DNA of 51,055 nt from Amycolatopsis sp. MtRt-6 (GCF_017308975.1 NZ_JADWPD010000051.1:1-51055); one strand, 5' to 3'. Positions 1-8,043 are shown, numbered from the stretch's first letter. The notes: generated from the sequence alone by a model not told the origin. Made by a program: numbers and translations.

Positions 1-2
1 CC

Positions 3-986
3 GCGGCAGCCGACCGCGCAGCCGCAGCGGCCGACCGCGCAGCCGCGGTGGCCGACCGCGCAGGCGCAGCACCCGGCCGCGCAGCAGCGGTGGCCGACCC
101 GCCGCCGGCCGGTGCCGCCGAGCCCGTGACACGCGCCCTCGGAGCCGTTGTCGAGCCGGTGGGCAAAGCTGCCGTCGAGCCGGTTGCTCGGGCCGTCGGG
201 ACAGTCCTCTCACCGATCGGGGAGCTCACCACCGCCGTTGCCGGATCGGTGGCCGGTGGAGCCCAGCCGGTCGCGAAAGCCGTCGGAACCTCCCTCGCGC
301 CCCTGCGCGCAATCACGAAACCGGCCTCGCACCTCGTGCGCGCCGTCGTGCCGGTGGCGCGGCCGCTCACCTCCGCCGCGCGGGCCGTGCTCGCTCCGGT
401 CGCCAAGCCCGTCGCCGCCCTCGTCAAACCCCTCACCGATGTCGTCGCCCGGCCGGTGGCCGGCCTGCTCGGGCCCCTGGCCACCCTTGTCGAACCGGTG
501 ACCTCGAACCTCCTCGCACCCGTGCTCGGCGCCACGTCCCCCGTCGTGGGCGACCTGCTCACCCCGGTCGAAGACACCGTCGGACGGCCCATCGTCGCGC
601 CGGTCACCGATGTCTTCCGGCCACCACACCCGGCTCCGCCCGTGATCTCGCCCGTCCGGACCGCGGCGGGGGTGACCGATGTCCGGCCGCTCGCGCCCAC
701 CACCGCCGCCGTCCCGAAGCAGCAGGCCCCGGCCGGATCGCACCACGGCGCACGTGCCGTTCACGTGAAAGCCACCGCGCAGGCCCGCGGCCACCGCCCC
801 GGCGGCACGCCCGCGCACCCCGGCGCCCCCGTGTCGCCCGATGTCGCCACCGGCGCCGGCTCCACGACTCCGGCCGCCTTCCTCGCCTCCGGGCACGCAC
901 CCCACCACTTCCGCGCGTCCCCCTGGACGCACGGGGTCTTCGTGCCGCTGTGGCGGCCGTGCGAACCGGGCACCGGACCCGGCTAG
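3..986 (+). CDS. Ala/Pro/Val-rich repetitive protein, 5' end outside window
   Basis: The frame is open from the first bases of the window, so the real start lies upstream; the GTG at 48 is only the first in-window candidate. About 327 residues are visible. They are extremely rich in Ala, Pro and Val, with loosely repeated segments such as EPVGKA, EPVARAVG, QPVAKAVG and RPVAGLLG up to about residue 200, then a Pro/His/Gly-rich tail. I see no signal peptide, membrane span or catalytic motif in the visible part. The repeated amphipathic blocks suggest a structural or surface-associated protein, but I do not recognise a family. The gene ends about 100 bases before the DUF1883 gene on the same strand. 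Confidence 0.6.
   Translation, partial: AAADRAAAAADRAAAVADRAGAAPGRAAAVADPPPAGAAEPVTRALGAVVEPVGKAAVEPVARAVGTVLSPIGELTTAVAGSVAGGAQPVAKAVGTSLAPLRAITKPASHLVRAVVPVARPLTSAARAVLAPVAKPVAALVKPLTDVVARPVAGLLGPLATLVEPVTSNLLAPVLGATSPVVGDLLTPVEDTVGRPIVAPVTDVFRPPHPAPPVISPVRTAAGVTDVRPLAPTTAAVPKQQAPAGSHHGARAVHVKATAQARGHRPGGTPAHPGAPVSPDVATGAGSTTPAAFLASGHAPHHFRASPWTHGVFVPLWRPCEPGTGPG
9..71 (+). repeat. 21-bp tandem repeat, three copies, in-frame
   Basis: Three successive 21-bp units (9-29, 30-50, 51-71) encode ADRAAAA, ADRAAAV and ADRAGAA. Each begins GCCGACCGCGCAG. The array touches the window edge, so more copies may lie upstream. It is a coding minisatellite of the Ala-rich protein, and its copy number may vary between strains. 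Confidence 0.8.
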
Positions 987-1087
987 TCCGTCCCGATCTT
1001 CCGCCCGTCGTGTGCTCCGCGGCGCGTTCCGCGCTGCCCGCGACCGCAGGACCCGAACCGAAAACCATGCGTGGAAGAGGGATTGAG

Positions 1088-1393
1088 ATGGAAGCGAGCG
1101 TGTTCGACCTCGGGAAGGTGCGAAGAGACGCGGTGGTCACCGTCCGCCTGGACGCGATGGCCAACGTCAGGTTGCTGACCGCGGTCAACTTCCAGGCCTA
1201 CCGGCGCCGGCAGTACTACCGGATGCACGGCGGGGTGGCCACCGCACCGATGTTCAAGATCCACATCCCGGCGAACGCCCACTGGTTCCTGGTGATCGAC
1301 GTCGAGGGCCTCGAAGCCCGGCCCCTGCGCCCCCGGGTGAGCGTCGAACCGGACGCCGCCGTCGCCGCTCGTGGACGCGGCGGACCGCGGTGA
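1088..1393 (+). CDS. DUF1883 domain-containing protein
   Basis: A 101-residue protein. The central stretch (FDLGKV near the N terminus, then MANVRLLTAVNFQAYRRR and YYRMHGG, and a late HWFLVIDVEG) matches my recollection of the DUF1883 family, a small beta-rich domain of unknown function. The ATG at 1088 was chosen because the family domain starts right there; an in-frame start at 950 would add an unrelated Arg-rich extension read from non-coding DNA. The last 15 residues are Ala/Arg-rich and probably disordered. A strong hairpin begins two bases after the stop, so this is a single transcription unit. Function is unknown; fusions of this domain elsewhere to TIR-like or immune-type domains are known only loosely to me and are not used here. 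Confidence 0.75.
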   Translation: MEASVFDLGKVRRDAVVTVRLDAMANVRLLTAVNFQAYRRRQYYRMHGGVATAPMFKIHIPANAHWFLVIDVEGLEARPLRPRVSVEPDAAVAARGRGGPR

Positions 1394-1394
1394 G

Positions 1395-1429
1395 CACCCC
1401 TTCGGCGTTCCGGGGCCGCCGAAGGGGTG
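1395..1429 (+). terminator. Intrinsic-type hairpin terminator after DUF1883 gene
   Basis: Perfect 13-bp arms CACCCCTTCGGCG (1395-1407) and CGCCGAAGGGGTG (1417-1429) are separated by a 9-nt loop. It starts two bases after the DUF1883 stop. No U-tract follows, which is common in high-GC actinomycetes. Confidence 0.8.
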
Positions 1430-1460
1430 ACCGGGCAGCCACCGCGGGTACCCGGGACGC

Positions 1461-1937
1461 ATGCAGACCTTCCTGCCGTGTGTCGGCTTCACCGCCAGTG
1501 CCCGCGCGCTCGACCGCCGCCGCCTGGGCAAACAGCGCGTCGAGGCGCTCCAGGTGCTGCGCGCCCTCGTGATCCCCGGCTACGGCTGGCGCCACCACCC
1601 GGCGGCGAAGATGTGGACGGGGTACGAAGAGGCGTTGACGCGCTACGGCCTCGACGTCTGCGCGGTGTGGCGCGAGCTCGGCGCGGCCGACACGTGCGCG
1701 GTGAAGCTGGCCGACGAGTTCACCCGGTCGGCCGGCGCGGCCGAGGTCCGGACGCAGGCGGACCTCACCGCCGCGGGTGAGGTGCCGCCGTGGCTGGGCG
1801 ACGACGCGCTGCACCGGAGCCACCGGTCGGCGCTGGTGCGCAAGGACCCGGACCACTACGCGGCGCAGTTCCCCGGCGTGCCCCCGGACCTGCCCTACGT
1901 GTGGCCGCCGTCGGACCGCCCGGCCCGGACCGCCTGA
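1461..1937 (+). CDS. MSMEG_6728-like protein (pyrimidine-dimer-glycosylase-like fold)
   Basis: A 158-residue protein beginning MQTFLPCVGFTASARALDRRRLGKQRVE, followed by QVLRALVIPGYGWRHHPAAKMW and YGLDVCAVW. This is the hallmark pattern of the actinobacterial MSMEG_6728 family, related to the pyrimidine dimer DNA glycosylase-like (endonuclease V, T4 type) superfamily. The family is cytoplasmic and widely conserved; a DNA-repair role is only implied by the fold and has not been proven to my knowledge. The ATG at 1461 coincides with the conserved N terminus, leaving almost no alternative. A PLP decarboxylase follows 51 bases downstream on the same strand. Confidence 0.8.
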   Translation: MQTFLPCVGFTASARALDRRRLGKQRVEALQVLRALVIPGYGWRHHPAAKMWTGYEEALTRYGLDVCAVWRELGAADTCAVKLADEFTRSAGAAEVRTQADLTAAGEVPPWLGDDALHRSHRSALVRKDPDHYAAQFPGVPPDLPYVWPPSDRPARTA

Positions 1938-1988
1938 GCCGGCCACCGGTGGCGGTTCACCCGGCCCCGGTTTGCGACACTGGCGCCC

Positions 1989-3137
1989 GTGTGCGCCGAC
2001 TTCACCCGGATCCGCCGCTTCCTCGAGGAGCGCGACCCGCCGACGCCGTGCCTGGTCGTCGACACCGACGTCGTCGCGGCCCGGGCGCGGGAGTTCGGCG
2101 CGGCGTTCCCCGGCGCGCTGATCCGGTACGCGGTCAAGGCCAACCCGGCGCCGCCGGTGCTCGACGCGCTGGTGGCGGCCGGGATCGGCTTCGACGTCGC
2201 CGGGCCCGCCGAGCTGCGGCTGTGCCTCGAGCGCGGTGCCGACCCGGCGGAGATCGCCTACGGCAACCCGATCAAGAAGCCCCGGGACGTCGCCTTCGCG
2301 TTCGAGCACGGCGTCCGGGAGTTCACCTCGGACGCCCCGGCCGACGTCGACCACCTGGGCCGGTACGCGCCGGGCTCGGCCGTGTCGATCCGCGTCGTGC
2401 TCGACGCGCCGGACTCCGCGACGCCGTTCGGCCGGAAGTTCGGCTGCGCCCCGGCCGAAGCGCTCGACCTGGTGCTGCGCGCGGCAGCGCGCGGACTGCG
2501 GCCCGGCGTCGCCTTCCACGTCGGCTCGCAGCAGCCGGACGTCACGGCCTGGGAGATCGGCATCGCCACGGCGGCGAAGCTGTTCGACGAGGCCGCGGCG
2601 CAGGGTGTCGCGATGACGCGGCTCAACCTCGGCGGCGGCTTCGCGACCACCCACCGCACGGCCGTCCCGTCCTTGGCCGCGTACGCGGCGACGATCGCGT
2701 CGGCGCTGGCGGAAAACTTCCCGGCCGGTCGCCCGGAGCTGCTGCTCGAACCCGGCCGGGTGCTCGTCGCGGACGCCGGTCTGCTGCGGACCGAGGTCGT
2801 GCTGGTCGCGCGGCGGGACGAGCGGCGCTGGGTGTACCTCGACATCGGCCGCTACAACGGGCTCGCCGAGGCCGAGAACGAAGCCATCGCCTACCGGTTC
2901 GAGCCGGTGGGTGCCCCCGGCGGCCCGGACGGCCCGGTGGTGCTCGCCGGGCCCACCTGCGACGGCGACGACGTGCTCTACCAGCGGACGCCGTACGCCC
3001 TGCCCTTGGCGCTGCGGACCGGCGACCGGCTCGACCTGCCGGGCACCGGCGCCTACACCGCGAGCTACGCGTCGGTGGGCTTCAACGGGATCGAGCCGCT
3101 GCGCACCTGCTTCCTCGGGCGGTGGGGCGATGCCTGA
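1989..3137 (+). CDS. Ornithine/diaminopimelate-decarboxylase-family PLP enzyme (probable ornithine decarboxylase)
   Basis: A 382-residue fold-type III PLP decarboxylase. The PLP lysine is K50 in RYAVKANP; FHVGSQ, NLGGGF, EPGRVLVADAG and GPTCDGDD are the other family motifs. The last supplies the active-site Cys-Asp from the partner subunit of the dimer. Ornithine decarboxylase is the most likely activity because the two genes that overlap it downstream are AdoMet decarboxylase and an aminopropyltransferase. Together they would make putrescine, then decarboxylated AdoMet, then spermidine. Lysine or mixed ornithine/lysine specificity cannot be excluded by eye. Start is GTG 1989. The 3' end overlaps speD by 8 bases, implying translational coupling. 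Confidence 0.85.
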   Translation: MCADFTRIRRFLEERDPPTPCLVVDTDVVAARAREFGAAFPGALIRYAVKANPAPPVLDALVAAGIGFDVAGPAELRLCLERGADPAEIAYGNPIKKPRDVAFAFEHGVREFTSDAPADVDHLGRYAPGSAVSIRVVLDAPDSATPFGRKFGCAPAEALDLVLRAAARGLRPGVAFHVGSQQPDVTAWEIGIATAAKLFDEAAAQGVAMTRLNLGGGFATTHRTAVPSLAAYAATIASALAENFPAGRPELLLEPGRVLVADAGLLRTEVVLVARRDERRWVYLDIGRYNGLAEAENEAIAYRFEPVGAPGGPDGPVVLAGPTCDGDDVLYQRTPYALPLALRTGDRLDLPGTGAYTASYASVGFNGIEPLRTCFLGRWGDA

Positions 3138-3489
3138 CGTCGGCCGGTTCACCGGGCGGCACGTGCTCGCCGAGCTGCACGGCGTCGACCCGAACCTGCT
3201 CGACGACCCGGTGCGCCTCGGGGAGCTGCTGCGGGCCGCGGTGACGGAGGCGGGCGCGACGGTCCTCGACGTCGTGGCGCAGCGGTTCGCGCCCCAGGGG
3301 GCCACGGTGATCGCGCTGCTGGCCGAGTCGCACGCGTCCGTCCACACGTACCCGGAGCACGGGTCGCTCTTCGCCGACGTGTTCACCTGCGGGGAACGCG
3401 CCGATCCCGAACACGCCCTGCGGCTGCTGGCGACGTCGCTGCACGCCGCTTCGGTCCACCTGTCGGTCCTGCACCGGGGAGAACGCTGA
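3130..3489 (+). CDS. speD: S-adenosylmethionine decarboxylase proenzyme
   Basis: A 119-residue, single-domain bacterial-type AdoMet decarboxylase. The segment LAESHASVHTYPEHGSLFAD contains the self-processing site: cleavage between E66 and S67 would convert Ser into the pyruvoyl cofactor. H68 and C87 (FTCG) are the conserved catalytic His and Cys. The length fits the short bacterial form. It decarboxylates AdoMet to the aminopropyl donor used by the next gene. The start ATG lies within the 3' end of the decarboxylase gene, and the stop overlaps the next start as TGATG, so all three genes are probably translated as one coupled operon. Confidence 0.92.
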   Translation: MPDVGRFTGRHVLAELHGVDPNLLDDPVRLGELLRAAVTEAGATVLDVVAQRFAPQGATVIALLAESHASVHTYPEHGSLFADVFTCGERADPEHALRLLATSLHAASVHLSVLHRGER

Positions 3490-4364
3490 TGCCCCTGATC
3501 CACGAGCCGGTCGGCGACGGCCTCACCCGCGTCTGGGCGGTTGGCGACGTGCGGTTCCACGAGCGCACGCCCTACCAGGAGGTGCTGATCGGCACGACCG
3601 CGCAAGGGGTTTCGCTGTTCTGCGACGGCGAGCGCCAGAGCACCGAAGCCAGTCAGCTGGTCTACCACGAAGCGCTGATGGTGCCCGCGCTCCTGCTGGC
3701 CGAGCGGGTGCGGCGGGTGCTCGTCATCGGGTCGAGCGAAGGGGTCGCGAGCGAGCTGGCGGTCGCCGCGGGGGCTTCGCTGGTCGACCACGTGGACATC
3801 GACGCCCAGGCCGTCCGCGCCTGCGCCGAGCACCTGCCCTACGGCTACACCCCGGCGGACCTGGCGCGGGCGGAGCGGGGCGAGGGGGCGGTCCGGGTGT
3901 CCTATGCGGACGGCTGGGCCTTCCTCGCCGCGGCCGGGCGCCGGGGCGAGACCTACGACGTGGTCGTGATCGACCTGCCGGACGAGAACGCCGAGGCGGA
4001 CGCCCAGCACAACCGCTTGTACGGCACGGATTTCCTCGCCCGCTGCGCCCGCGTGCTGGCGCCCGGCGGGGTGGTGACCTGCCAGGCGGGCTGCCCGACG
4101 CTGTGGCGCAACGAGACGCTGCGTGCGTCGTGGCGGCGGTTCGGCGAGGTGTTCGCGTCGGTGCTGTACTTCGGTTCCGACGAGCACGAGTGGGCCTTCC
4201 TGTCCGGGCGCGCGGACCCGGTCGAGGACCCGGGCGCGCTGGTGGCCCGGCGGTTCGCGGAGCGGGGGAGCACGGCGGCGACGCTGGACGCCGAAGCGCT
4301 GCTCGGCGGCTGCACCCCGCCCCATTCCCTCCGCCGGGGCGGTGGCGCGGGCCCGCGGTCTTGA
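3489..4364 (+). CDS. speE: Spermidine synthase-like aminopropyltransferase
   Basis: A 291-residue protein of the polyamine aminopropyltransferase family: N-terminal beta-domain (YQEVLIGTTAQGVSLFCDGERQ, then YHEALMVP), a Rossmann core with VLVIGSSEGVASELA, the acidic HVDID, and VVVIDLPDEN followed by RLYGTDF. It should transfer aminopropyl from decarboxylated AdoMet to putrescine. Two departures stand out: the usual GGGDGG nucleotide loop is GSSEG, and the catalytic-loop region reads DLPDEN with an insertion before RLYG. Both resemble the divergent 'DLPDPN' branch of the family rather than classical SpeE, so the acceptor may differ from putrescine. The overlap with speD (TGATG) supports a polyamine role. 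Confidence 0.82.
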   Translation: MPLIHEPVGDGLTRVWAVGDVRFHERTPYQEVLIGTTAQGVSLFCDGERQSTEASQLVYHEALMVPALLLAERVRRVLVIGSSEGVASELAVAAGASLVDHVDIDAQAVRACAEHLPYGYTPADLARAERGEGAVRVSYADGWAFLAAAGRRGETYDVVVIDLPDENAEADAQHNRLYGTDFLARCARVLAPGGVVTCQAGCPTLWRNETLRASWRRFGEVFASVLYFGSDEHEWAFLSGRADPVEDPGALVARRFAERGSTAATLDAEALLGGCTPPHSLRRGGGAGPRS

Positions 4365-4548
4365 CCTTCGATTCCCCGAATATCCCGCGCTCGGAAAGGT
4401 GAATTGGCGGGAAATGGATTTCCCGCGCGCTGCACGCTGCGTGTTACTCCGTTCAGTGGCCGTCGAAAAGGTTGCGATCGCGCTACGATCCTCTCCGCGC
4501 GCGATCATCATCACCACCAAGGCACCGTGGCCCATTTGGAGGAGCGTC

Positions 4549-5175
4549 ATGCTCGGTATGTCGGTCGTAGCCGCAATGATTCTGTCCGCCCTCGCCGCTC
4601 CCGTCGATTCTCCGGCGTCGTCGGTTCCGACCGAAAAGATCACGCTCGACATCAAGACGATCAACGGCTCCGGCTGCCCGGCGGGCACGGCCGCCGCCTC
4701 GGCCGACGTCGCGCCCGACAACACGTCGTTCACGGTGCGCTTCAAGAACTTCACCGCGAAGGCCGGTGGTGGGGCCTCGGCGCTCGACGCCCGGAAGAAC
4801 TGTCAGATCAACGTGCTCGTCCACGTGCCGCAAGGGTTCACGTACGCGATCGCCCAGGCGCACTACCGCGGCTTCGCGCACATCGAGAGCGGGGCGAGCG
4901 CGATCGAGCAGGCCAACTACTACTTCACCGGGACGGCCCCGACCGCCCGGGTGCGGCACACCTTCACCGGCCCGTTCCACGGCGTGTGGCGGGCCACCGA
5001 CACCACCGAGGTGGCTGAGCTGGTGTACGCACCGTGCGGGGAGAGCCGCAACCTGAACATCAATGCGGAACTGCGCGCGGACGCGGGTTCCTCGTCCGGT
5101 TCCAGTTACATCGAAATGGATTCCGAACACGCGAGCGTGGACACGATTTACCAGTTCGCCTGGAAGACCTGCTGA
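4549..5175 (+). CDS. Secreted DUF4360 family protein
   Basis: A 208-residue exported protein. The first ~17-20 residues (MLGMSVVAAMILSALAAP) form a short signal peptide. The mature part carries the DUF4360 pattern: TINGSGCPAGTA, DNTSFTVRF, RKNCQINVLVHVPQGFTYAI, HYRGFA and NYYFTG, ending in a C-terminal Cys. Four conserved Cys suggest two disulfides. The start ATG 4549 is fixed by a strong GGAGGA ribosome binding site seven bases upstream and by the signal peptide; upstream in-frame codons read through non-coding DNA. The family is common and often multicopy in actinomycetes and fungi, with no established function. A very strong terminator follows. Confidence 0.85.
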   Translation: MLGMSVVAAMILSALAAPVDSPASSVPTEKITLDIKTINGSGCPAGTAAASADVAPDNTSFTVRFKNFTAKAGGGASALDARKNCQINVLVHVPQGFTYAIAQAHYRGFAHIESGASAIEQANYYFTGTAPTARVRHTFTGPFHGVWRATDTTEVAELVYAPCGESRNLNINAELRADAGSSSGSSYIEMDSEHASVDTIYQFAWKTC

Positions 5176-5192
5176 ATTTCGGCGGTCATTGT

Positions 5193-5242
5193 CACGGCAA
5201 ACCCGCGCACCGGCGCCCCGGCCGGTGCGCGGGTTTGCCGTG
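5193..5242 (+). terminator. Strong hairpin terminator after DUF4360 gene
   Basis: Perfect 22-bp arms (5193-5214 and 5221-5242; first arm begins CACGGCAAACCCGCGC) enclose a 6-nt loop. It lies 18 bases after the DUF4360 stop and could also stop transcription coming from the opposite strand. Confidence 0.9.
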
Positions 5243-5290
5243 TGCGCCGGAAACGGCGAAATCCGTTGAACACCGATCAGGTGGCGGACG

Positions 5291-5407
5291 TCAGTTGCGG
5301 ACCGGCCGGCGTTCGGTCTCGGGGACCAGGCGGCATCGTCGCTCGAACCGCTCCATCAGGACGGTAGCGATCAGGACGGCCACTGGGGTGCTCACCGCGA
5401 TCCACAT
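5291..5407 (-). CDS. Predicted 38-residue single-span membrane protein
   Basis: A short frame on the minus strand encodes 38 residues beginning MWIAVSTPVAVLIATVLMER, then an Arg-rich, charged tail. A single hydrophobic segment (residues 2-18) followed by a basic cytoplasmic end is typical of very small actinomycete membrane proteins. It lies 29 bases downstream of the MarR-type regulator on the same strand, so it may be co-transcribed. I see no convincing ribosome binding site, which is the main weakness of the call. Function unknown. Confidence 0.45.
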   Translation of the reverse strand: MWIAVSTPVAVLIATVLMERFERRCRLVPETERRPVRN

Positions 5408-5436
5408 GGAGAAGAGCTACCCAGCGCCGCGCGAGC

Positions 5437-5883
5437 TCAATCGCCCGCGGACAGCCGGGTGATCAGGTCCAGCAGGCCGGCGCGGAACGCGGCGTCGTCG
5501 GCGAGGCTGCCGAGCAGGGCGGGCTCGGCACGCACGGCCTGCTCGTGCACGGCCCGCCCGCGCTCGGTCAGCCGGGTCAGCTGACGGCGGCCGTCGGCCG
5601 GGTCCGCGGCCCGGCTGACGAACCCGGCCCTGGTCAGCCGGTCGAGCGTGCGGCTCATCGTCTGGTCGGTCACCTGGCAGCGCCGGGCCAGCGTCCGCTG
5701 GGGGAGCGGTCCCTCGCGCAGGGTGTGCAGCGCGATGAGACCCGCGTGCGTGAGCCCCATGCCGTCCAGGGTGGCCACCCAGCGTTGCTCCGCCAGCCGC
5801 GCGGCCACGGCCAGCAACCGGCCGGTGGGCCACGTGCTCAGGTCGGGTTCGGAGGTTGTGCTCACCGTCGCTGTGCTCGCCAT
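5437..5883 (-). CDS. MarR family transcriptional regulator
   Basis: A 148-residue winged-helix regulator. LTHAGLIALHTLREGPLPQRTLARR, QVTDQTMSRTLDRLTRAGFV and the wing DPADGRRQLTRLTERG are the classical MarR DNA-binding elements. The start at 5883 is preferred over the longer in-frame ATG at 5934 because the latter would place the perfect palindrome at 5916-5933 inside the gene. It is divergent from an MMPL transporter; the usual arrangement is a ligand-responsive repressor controlling its own gene and the neighbouring efflux gene. The effector is unknown. Confidence 0.85.
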   Translation of the reverse strand: MASTATVSTTSEPDLSTWPTGRLLAVAARLAEQRWVATLDGMGLTHAGLIALHTLREGPLPQRTLARRCQVTDQTMSRTLDRLTRAGFVSRAADPADGRRQLTRLTERGRAVHEQAVRAEPALLGSLADDAAFRAGLLDLITRLSAGD

Positions 5884-5915
5884 CAGTCGGGGATCGTCGG
5901 GTTCGTCGTGCGGAA

Positions 5916-5933
5916 TGTTCAGCTTGCTGAACA
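5916..5933. promoter_or_regulatory. Perfect palindrome, probable MarR operator
   Basis: TGTTCAGCTTGCTGAACA has 8-bp arms around a 2-nt spacer. It sits in the divergent gap between the MarR regulator and the MMPL transporter, the expected place for a shared operator. Length and symmetry fit MarR-family sites. Confidence 0.7.
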
Positions 5934-5970
5934 ATTGGGCGTGTTCGCGCTCGAAAGGACTCTAGCGACC

Positions 5971-8043
5971 ATGAACGAGAACCCGCCCCGCCTCCGCTGG
6001 CTGGTCCCGGCCCTCCTGGTGATCGCCTGGCTCGGCCTGGGCGGGTTCGGCGGCCCGTTCGCCGGCAAGCTCGGCGAGGTCGCGAAGAACGACAACGCCG
6101 CCTTCCTGCCGCGCTCGGCCGAAGCCACCGAAGTCGCCGACGAGCAGAAGGCGTTCAACCCGCGCCAGGTGCTGCCCGCGACGGTCGTCGCCGAACGCCC
6201 GAGCGGCCTGACCGGCGAAGACCGGCGGTTCCTCGAGGCCAGGGCGCGGGAGCTGGGCAGCGTCCCCGGCGTGGCCGGCCCGCTCGGCGAGCCCCAGCGG
6301 GCACCCCGCGACGACCAGGCGGTGCAGCTGTCCGTGCCGGTCGCCGCCGACGGCAACCCCGCCGACGTCGTCAAGGAGGTCCGGGCCCGCCTCGGCGGCG
6401 CCCCGGCCGGGCTGACCGTGCTCGTCACCGGGCCGGCCGGGCAGGTCGCCGACCTGGTCGAGGCGTTCGGCGGCATCGACGGCATCCTCCTGCTGGTCGC
6501 CGGCGGCGTGGTCGCGCTGATCCTCGTCGCGGTCTACCGCAGCCCGCTGCTGCCCTTCCTGGTACTGCTCTCGGCGGTGTTCGCGCTCGGGCTCGCCAGC
6601 CTCGTCGTCTACCTGCTGGCGAAACACGACGTCCTCGCGCTCAACGGCCAGAGCCAGGGCATCCTCTCGATCGTCGTCTTCGGCGCGGCGACCGACTACG
6701 CGCTGCTGCTGGTCGCGCGGTTCCGCGAGCAGCTGCGCGACACGCCGAGCCGGTTCGACGCCATCCGGCTCGCCTGGCGCGCGACACTCGAACCGATCGT
6801 GGCTTCGGCGGGCACGGTCGTGCTCGGCGTGCTGTGCCTGCTGTTCAGCGACCTCAACTCGAACAAGGGCCTCGGCCCGGTCGCGGCGATCGGCATCGGT
6901 GCGGCGCTGCTGGCGTCGACCACGTTCCTGCCGGCGGCGCTGGCCCTGTGCGGCCGCGGCGCGTTCTGGCCGTTCAAGCCGGCGCTGGGGTCGCCGCACC
7001 CCGAGGCGTCCGGGCTCTGGGGCCGGGTCGCGCGCCTGGTCGGCCGCCGTCCGCGCGCGGTCTGGGTGGTGACGGCGCTGGTGCTCGGGGTCGGCGTCGC
7101 GTTCCTGCCGCAGCTCAAGGCGTCCGGGACCGCGCAGTCGGACGTGTTCCTCACCGAGGTCGATTCCGGGCGGGGCCAGGAAATCCTCGGCAGGCACTTC
7201 CCCGGCGGCCTCGGCGCGCCCGCGGTCACGATCGCCGACGCGGACGCGCTGCCGGCCGTCCTCCAGGCGTCCACAATGGACGGGGTGGCGCAGTCGTTCC
7301 CGGTGCCGGGCCCCGACGGCCGCCCGAAGGTGGCCGGCGGCCGCGTCCAGGTCCTGTCGGTGCTGACGGACCCGGCGGACTCGGAAGCGGCGGTCGCCAC
7401 CGTCGGCAGGCTGCGCGACGCCGTGCACGCGATCCCGGACGCGAACGCGAAGGTGGGCGGCCCGACGGCGATCCAGCTGGACACGCGGCAGACGTCGAAG
7501 CACGACCGCGCGCTGATCATCCCGATCGTGCTCCTGGTGATCTTCCTGGTGCTGGCGTTGCTGCTGCGGTCGTTGCTCGCCCCGCTGCTGCTGATCGCGA
7601 CGGTGGTCCTTTCGTTCGCGGCGACGATGGGTGTGTCGGCGTTGGTGTTCAACCACCTCCTGGGCTTCCCGGGCGCGGACCCGGTGGTGCCGTTGTTCGG
7701 CTTCGTGTTCCTGGTGGCGCTGGGGATCGACTACAACATCTTCCTGATGACCAGGGTGCGGGAGGAGGCGCTGACCCACGGCACGCGCGAGGGGACGTTG
7801 CGCGGGTTGACGGTGACGGGCGGGGTGATCACGTCGGCCGGGGTGGTGCTGGCGGCGACGTTCTCGGCGCTGGCGGTGATCCCGATCCTGTTCCTGGCGC
7901 AGATCGCGTTCATCGTGGCGTTCGGGGTCCTGCTGGACACGGTGCTGGTCCGGTCGCTGCTGGTGCCGGCGCTGACCATCGACGCCGGGCGGCGCGTCTG
8001 GTGGCCGTCCTCCGGCTACAGCATCGGCACCCGGGTTCGGTAG
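5971..8043 (+). CDS. MMPL family transporter (RND superfamily)
   Basis: A 690-residue membrane protein with the two-fold MMPL layout: one N-terminal span (LVPALLVIAWLGLGGF), a periplasmic/extracytoplasmic loop (about residues 35-165), a block of about five spans with VVFGAATDYALLLVARFREQ, a second loop, then another five-span block with LGIDYNIFLMTRVREE. The paired GxxxDYxxxL motifs are the proton-relay signature of this family. It probably exports a hydrophobic compound or lipid using the proton motive force. The divergent MarR gene and the palindrome suggest drug- or metabolite-inducible efflux. The 3' end overlaps the convergent SIS gene by 28 bases. Confidence 0.9.
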   Translation: MNENPPRLRWLVPALLVIAWLGLGGFGGPFAGKLGEVAKNDNAAFLPRSAEATEVADEQKAFNPRQVLPATVVAERPSGLTGEDRRFLEARARELGSVPGVAGPLGEPQRAPRDDQAVQLSVPVAADGNPADVVKEVRARLGGAPAGLTVLVTGPAGQVADLVEAFGGIDGILLLVAGGVVALILVAVYRSPLLPFLVLLSAVFALGLASLVVYLLAKHDVLALNGQSQGILSIVVFGAATDYALLLVARFREQLRDTPSRFDAIRLAWRATLEPIVASAGTVVLGVLCLLFSDLNSNKGLGPVAAIGIGAALLASTTFLPAALALCGRGAFWPFKPALGSPHPEASGLWGRVARLVGRRPRAVWVVTALVLGVGVAFLPQLKASGTAQSDVFLTEVDSGRGQEILGRHFPGGLGAPAVTIADADALPAVLQASTMDGVAQSFPVPGPDGRPKVAGGRVQVLSVLTDPADSEAAVATVGRLRDAVHAIPDANAKVGGPTAIQLDTRQTSKHDRALIIPIVLLVIFLVLALLLRSLLAPLLLIATVVLSFAATMGVSALVFNHLLGFPGADPVVPLFGFVFLVALGIDYNIFLMTRVREEALTHGTREGTLRGLTVTGGVITSAGVVLAATFSALAVIPILFLAQIAFIVAFGVLLDTVLVRSLLVPALTIDAGRRVWWPSSGYSIGTRVR

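Noticed and set aside
1989..4364. Polyamine cassette as supplier of a building block for the NRPS/PKS pathway
   Set aside because: It is ~17 kb away, separated by many unrelated units and terminators, and no polyamine-using condensation step is visible in the assembly line.
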